Shown here piece by piece: positions 60,519 to 64,000 of a stretch of DNA of 64,000 bases. The notes below the pieces were generated by a model. The model saw nothing but the letters and a program-made list of their open reading frames with translations, was not told where the DNA came from and ran no database searches. The stretch is taken from assembly GCA_016871355.1 (NCBI GenBank), contig VFZC01000001.1, positions 87,678 through 151,677 of the forward strand, in the 5' to 3' direction. The position numbers and the translations under genes are program-made. The DNA comes from Actinomycetota bacterium. Its GTDB lineage: Bacteria; Actinomycetota; Acidimicrobiia; Acidimicrobiales; Ilumatobacteraceae. How positions within the stretch are numbered: position 1 is the first letter of the stretch; each line of letters begins with the position of its first letter.

Positions 60519-63500
60519 CTAGATCGTCATCTCCGGAACAGCCACTACCACGTCGACCGGGATCGAGATCAGGGCCGACCGCCCATTCGACAACACCACG
60601 CGAATACGCAGATCGTGGGCGCCCGTAATCTGGTCGGCCGGAACTTCGAACTCCGCGTCGACGCGTCCCTGTGGCGTGGTCTCCTTCACACCGAGCTGAC
60701 GCGGAGCCGAATAGATCCACGTTTCGATCGGCGAACGCGCCGCCAAACCGGTTCCGATCAGTGCGACCGACTGCCCCACCACCAACTGAGGGCGACCATC
60801 CCGTACCGGCACGAACTCGCCGGATTCAAGACGCGATGCAACGGCCATTTCCACGCCGAAGTCGTCGTGTCCGACGACGATTCGATGATCGGCCGTCACG
60901 ACTGCCCGGAACTCCTCGGGATACGAGTCGACGTAGACGATGACGTTCTCGAGCGGGATGTCTCCCTCGCTCAACAGTTCGGCGTCACCATCAACCGTCT
61001 CGTTCGGTACCGGTGACGGGCTCCACGAAATGGCTGAGAGCCCGATGGCCAGCGCCACGATCGAAGACAGCGCGCCGGTGGCGTACGACGCCCACCGATC
61101 GCGGTGGTGGACAACCCACCGCAGCGCCATGACAACGCCGAGAGCGACGAAACTAACGACAGTGGAAGTGCTGACCGTGCGATCGGTGAGTGTCATGAAG
61201 GCCACCGCTCCCAGGCCAGCCAACGACGCCCAGGCACTGCGACGCGGGGTGCGGCGTTCGTCAAGAGCCTCACCGGCCGCAACCGAATCAAGCAGAGCTC
61301 GAAGCATCGACACGATCGCCACGACCCACGCGAACTCGGTGACGAACTCGTTGGTGGTGGTTTCCACCCGCGTGTACACCGGCAGAACTTCGACGAGTGC
61401 CACGAACATCGATGTGCTCACGGCTGCTCGTACCGCGGCCGGGATCAACACGACGCGTGAGGACGTGATCCGACTCACCGTCGATCCAAGGAGACCCGGC
61501 AGGATCCACATCGCCGCCACGACGACGAGCGCCCGTAATCCATCGGCCGATTCGACACCCCCGCCAACGACCACACCGGTCACGAAGGCAAAGGTGGCAG
61601 CGGCCGCGGCGAACGGATCGAGAAGTGACACCACGAGCATGATCAACATCAGCAATGCCGATGGCGTCACCGGGGTCGCCTGCGTCGACGACGACGCCCA
61701 TGCACCCAGAACGAAGCCCACGATCGGCAACAGCCATCGCGCCAGGCCGAGACGATGGACCCACTCGGCATCATCGATGAGAACCGACACTGCGTCGGGG
61801 GTTCGGCGTCGGTAACGGATCTGGCCGACGCGACCGACCGCGACGAACAGGATCAGGAGAAGGATCAGCCACACAACGACGAGCGACGACTGATCGGACG
61901 ACAACGACACCGCTCGCACCGTGGTGGGTGCGGCCAACAACGCTGTGGCGGTCTCGTCGAGTTCGCCAGCGCGATTCATGGCCGCTGCTTCGGCGTCGAA
62001 CACCACGATGCCGACCGCGATTTCGGTTTCGGTACCGTCCGACTCGGTCACCTGCAACTTCAGAGTGTGACCGCCGATCTCCACCGATTCGGGGACCACG
62101 AACTCCGCCAACACCTTGCCGTCAGCTCCAGCGATCGCAGCACCCAGGAAGGTGGGTTCGGAGAAAAGCCAGGCGTCCACCGACGACGACGGGGCCAGCC
62201 CGTTAGCCTCGACCTCGATCACCTCTCCTGTTTCAAAACTGATCGTTCCGTCAGGCATCAGCGGCTGCGGACTTCCATCCGACAACGCAACGATTTGGAT
62301 CTCGACGTCGTTCCAGCCGGCGACCGCACCACCGTCAGAAGCCGGCGCCCAACTGAGAGCAGTGGGCTCGCCGTCGCGTGTCATCGAGGATGTACCTGGC
62401 GACATTTCGCTGACGGTCGCCGGAGCATTCGACTGCGCTGACTGCTGCGAACCGCTGGAGCCACCCGAACTTGTTGAACCCGTCGACGCCGAAGAATCTG
62501 ACGACCCAGACGAGCCCGATGCCGAGGACGCAGGAGCCGACGAACCGTCGCTGGTCTGAGCAACCGACGACGTCACGCGTTGAGTGGTGACCGTGCTGGT
62601 GGAGGGAGACAGAGTCGTGGTCTGTCGAACCGTGGTGGTGACGATCGTGGTGGCCGTCGACGTGGACGGTCCAGTGGTCGAGGGAGCCGTGGTGGTCACG
62701 ACAGTCGTGGTCACCACCGTGGTCGACGACGGGGTCGTGGTCACCACAGTCGACTCGACGACCGCACCGCCGCCGGGTGTCTGCGTGGCCACCGGTGCGG
62801 CTGGTGTCGTCACCGACATCTGGTTCGACTCGGCGCTCGCGCTCACCGTGGTGACTGAGCGCAACTTCACGTCGTACGTGGTCGACCGTCCGAGGCCGTT
62901 GATCACCAACGGTGATGTGATCGATCCGGCCGGGAAGGCCACCCAGGTAGTTCCGCCATCGAGCGAATACTCGTAGCCACTGATGCTTTGACCACCGTGC
63001 GAACCAGCGGTGAACGTGATGGCGATCCAGTCGTCGGTCGCAGTCAGAGCACTGATCGTCGGAGACGATGGTGCCACCGCATTCACGTTGAATTGCACCG
63101 GACCCGAAGTCGCTGACAGATAGTTGTCGCTCTGACCAATCGAGGCCACCAACTCGCACAAACCAGCGAACAGAGTGAGAACCTGGAATCCACTCACCGA
63201 GCAAACGCTCGTCGTGGTGGAGACGAGACCGACTGACAGACCCGAATCGGACGACGGTGAGAGCGTCAGCGGTGTCTCGGAGTACGACTGGTCACCGGGC
63301 GAGGCGAAGGTGATCGCTTGAGCTTTCTTGTTGATGGTGATGGTCAGGACATTCGACCGAGCAGCCTCGTAAGTTCCGTCCGAGGCCTTGTCGGCGATCA
63401 ACGTACACGTGCCGGCCTTGAGGCCGACCACGGTGGCCGTCGCCGAGCCACTCACCGGCGTGATCGAACATGCACCGGCCGGGTTCGAACTCACGAGTGA

Positions 63501-64000
63501 GAAGGTCACCTCACCGGTCCCCGTACCTCCCCCGACCGAGACATCGGTCTGGTCCTGGAACACGATGGGATTCGTCGTGGCCGTCAACGTCATCGCACTC
63601 TGCGAAACACCTCTGACGGTGAAGGTGCCCGGATTGAACGTGATGTTGTAGTTCGGGTTGTTGAGCGATCCCTGGCTAATGGCGTATGTGCCAATGAGTT
63701 CGCCCGAGACACGTGTGAGCGCCCCACTCAGGTCGCCTGAGTTCGCCAGACTTCCCGAGGTGATCTGGTAGGTGAACTGCGCCGGATCGGCGGCCGGGAG
63801 CGTCTTCTCGGCGTTGTCGGCTGTGATCGTGATCGGCCGCTTGTCAATCGTGAACGTTCCGGGAACGAACACGATGGTGTAGTTGGTGTTGTCGAGGGTT
63901 CCCTGGTTGATCGCGTAGGTACCGAACGTCTCGCCCGCCGAGCGCGCCAATGAACCACTCAGAGAGTCTCCATCGGCGAGAGAGCCCGACGTGATCGAGT
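60519..64000 (-). CDS. Large multidomain surface/membrane protein with MBG repeats (N-terminus beyond the window)
   Basis: At least 1159 residues are visible and the frame continues past the right edge. In protein order there are at least two MBG/YGX-type repeats (FGTYAINQGTLDNTNYTIVF; IGTYAISQGSLNNPNYNITF), then Ig-like domains, then a fibronectin-III-like domain (ATDDWIAITFTAGSHGGQSI). A Thr/Ser-rich stalk of about 150 residues follows, then an adhesin-like domain, then about eight hydrophobic segments (VVVWLILLLILFVAVG, WLLPIVGFVLGAWASS, LMLIMLVVSLLDPFAAAAAT). A final soluble beta domain ends VVVAVPEMTI. It is probably a surface protein anchored by a polytopic membrane domain; the function is unknown. 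Confidence 0.75.
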   Translation of the reverse strand, partial: SITSGSLADGDSLSGSLARSAGETFGTYAINQGTLDNTNYTIVFVPGTFTIDKRPITITADNAEKTLPAADPAQFTYQITSGSLANSGDLSGALTRVSGELIGTYAISQGSLNNPNYNITFNPGTFTVRGVSQSAMTLTATTNPIVFQDQTDVSVGGGTGTGEVTFSLVSSNPAGACSITPVSGSATATVVGLKAGTCTLIADKASDGTYEAARSNVLTITINKKAQAITFASPGDQSYSETPLTLSPSSDSGLSVGLVSTTTSVCSVSGFQVLTLFAGLCELVASIGQSDNYLSATSGPVQFNVNAVAPSSPTISALTATDDWIAITFTAGSHGGQSISGYEYSLDGGTTWVAFPAGSITSPLVINGLGRSTTYDVKLRSVTTVSASAESNQMSVTTPAAPVATQTPGGGAVVESTVVTTTPSSTTVVTTTVVTTTAPSTTGPSTSTATTIVTTTVRQTTTLSPSTSTVTTQRVTSSVAQTSDGSSAPASSASGSSGSSDSSASTGSTSSGGSSGSQQSAQSNAPATVSEMSPGTSSMTRDGEPTALSWAPASDGGAVAGWNDVEIQIVALSDGSPQPLMPDGTISFETGEVIEVEANGLAPSSSVDAWLFSEPTFLGAAIAGADGKVLAEFVVPESVEIGGHTLKLQVTESDGTETEIAVGIVVFDAEAAAMNRAGELDETATALLAAPTTVRAVSLSSDQSSLVVVWLILLLILFVAVGRVGQIRYRRRTPDAVSVLIDDAEWVHRLGLARWLLPIVGFVLGAWASSSTQATPVTPSALLMLIMLVVSLLDPFAAAAATFAFVTGVVVGGGVESADGLRALVVVAAMWILPGLLGSTVSRITSSRVVLIPAAVRAAVSTSMFVALVEVLPVYTRVETTTNEFVTEFAWVVAIVSMLRALLDSVAAGEALDERRTPRRSAWASLAGLGAVAFMTLTDRTVSTSTVVSFVALGVVMALRWVVHHRDRWASYATGALSSIVALAIGLSAISWSPSPVPNETVDGDAELLSEGDIPLENVIVYVDSYPEEFRAVVTADHRIVVGHDDFGVEMAVASRLESGEFVPVRDGRPQLVVGQSVALIGTGLAARSPIETWIYSAPRQLGVKETTPQGRVDAEFEVPADQITGAHDLRIRVVLSNGRSALISIPVDVVVAVPEMTI

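Noticed and set aside
60519..64000. MBG repeats as DNA repeats or a CRISPR-like array
   Set aside because: The periodicity is at protein level with diverged codons and no constant spacers.

Overview
The window is about 64 kb of high-GC chromosome from an actinobacterium. GC-rich codon use, frequent GTG starts, 4-bp ATGA/GTGA gene overlaps, a CIRCE-controlled groEL without groES next to it, a UPF0182 membrane protein, an SCO6745-type protein and a mycothiol-type maleylpyruvate isomerase fold all fit Actinomycetota. The mix looks most like Acidimicrobiia (Ilumatobacter-like), but that placement is inference. There is no rRNA, CRISPR array, prophage or recognisable transposase.

Region 1 (1-7600) is ordinary housekeeping: the end of a methyltransferase, a saccharopine-dehydrogenase-type oxidoreductase, a LOG nucleotidase with a kinase-like partner, an AhpD-like protein, exonuclease III, XRE and TetR regulators, a nucleoside hydrolase and a DoxX-like membrane protein.

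Region 2 (about 7617-20790) is a genomic island in the 3' end of the initiator tRNA-fMet gene (20745-20821). A tRNA 3' fragment plus its downstream hairpin is duplicated at 7617-7740. The island reads as a zinc-limitation regulon. It has an SmtB-like sensor with a His-rich repeat protein, a Zur-like Fur repressor, and cysteine-poor ribosomal proteins L33, L28 and L31 (type B). It also has two COG0523/CobW proteins (one intact GTPase, one that has lost its P-loop), each encoded beside a WD40 propeller gene. A MogA-like protein and an NDMA-type methanol dehydrogenase-like enzyme with MoxR/VWA partners complete it. Five copies of a 17-bp palindrome (consensus ATCGGAATTGTTCCGAT) lie in four promoter regions of the island and tie these operons together. 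Several methyltransferase and GNAT genes in it are broken.

Region 3 (20.8-45.2 kb) returns to core genes: MTA/SAH nucleosidase, UPF0182, a DivIVA protein with a phage-MuF-like C-terminus, a PDZ-Lon protease, HEAT and GDT1-type proteins, a carotenoid oxygenase, modABC with a PadR regulator and an operator palindrome, release factor 3, an MFS exporter, SelO and a polysaccharide deacetylase. A redoxin gene at 43138-44217 has an in-frame TGA at the catalytic cysteine position followed by a SECIS-like hairpin, so it is a strong candidate selenoprotein.

Region 4 (45.2-64 kb) holds NUDIX, GlnD, an esterase lipoprotein, a Rieske ferredoxin/oxygenase pair, an AlaX editing protein, a substrate-binding lipoprotein, FdhD, an ATP-grasp protein, GroEL, a flavoprotein, a MoaD/ThiS-like protein, glycerate kinase, and the C-terminal part of a very large surface/membrane protein that runs off the right edge. 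modABC, fdhD, the MoaD-like gene, mogA and the candidate selenoprotein together suggest a cell that uses molybdenum and perhaps selenium enzymes, but no such molybdoenzyme is in the window.
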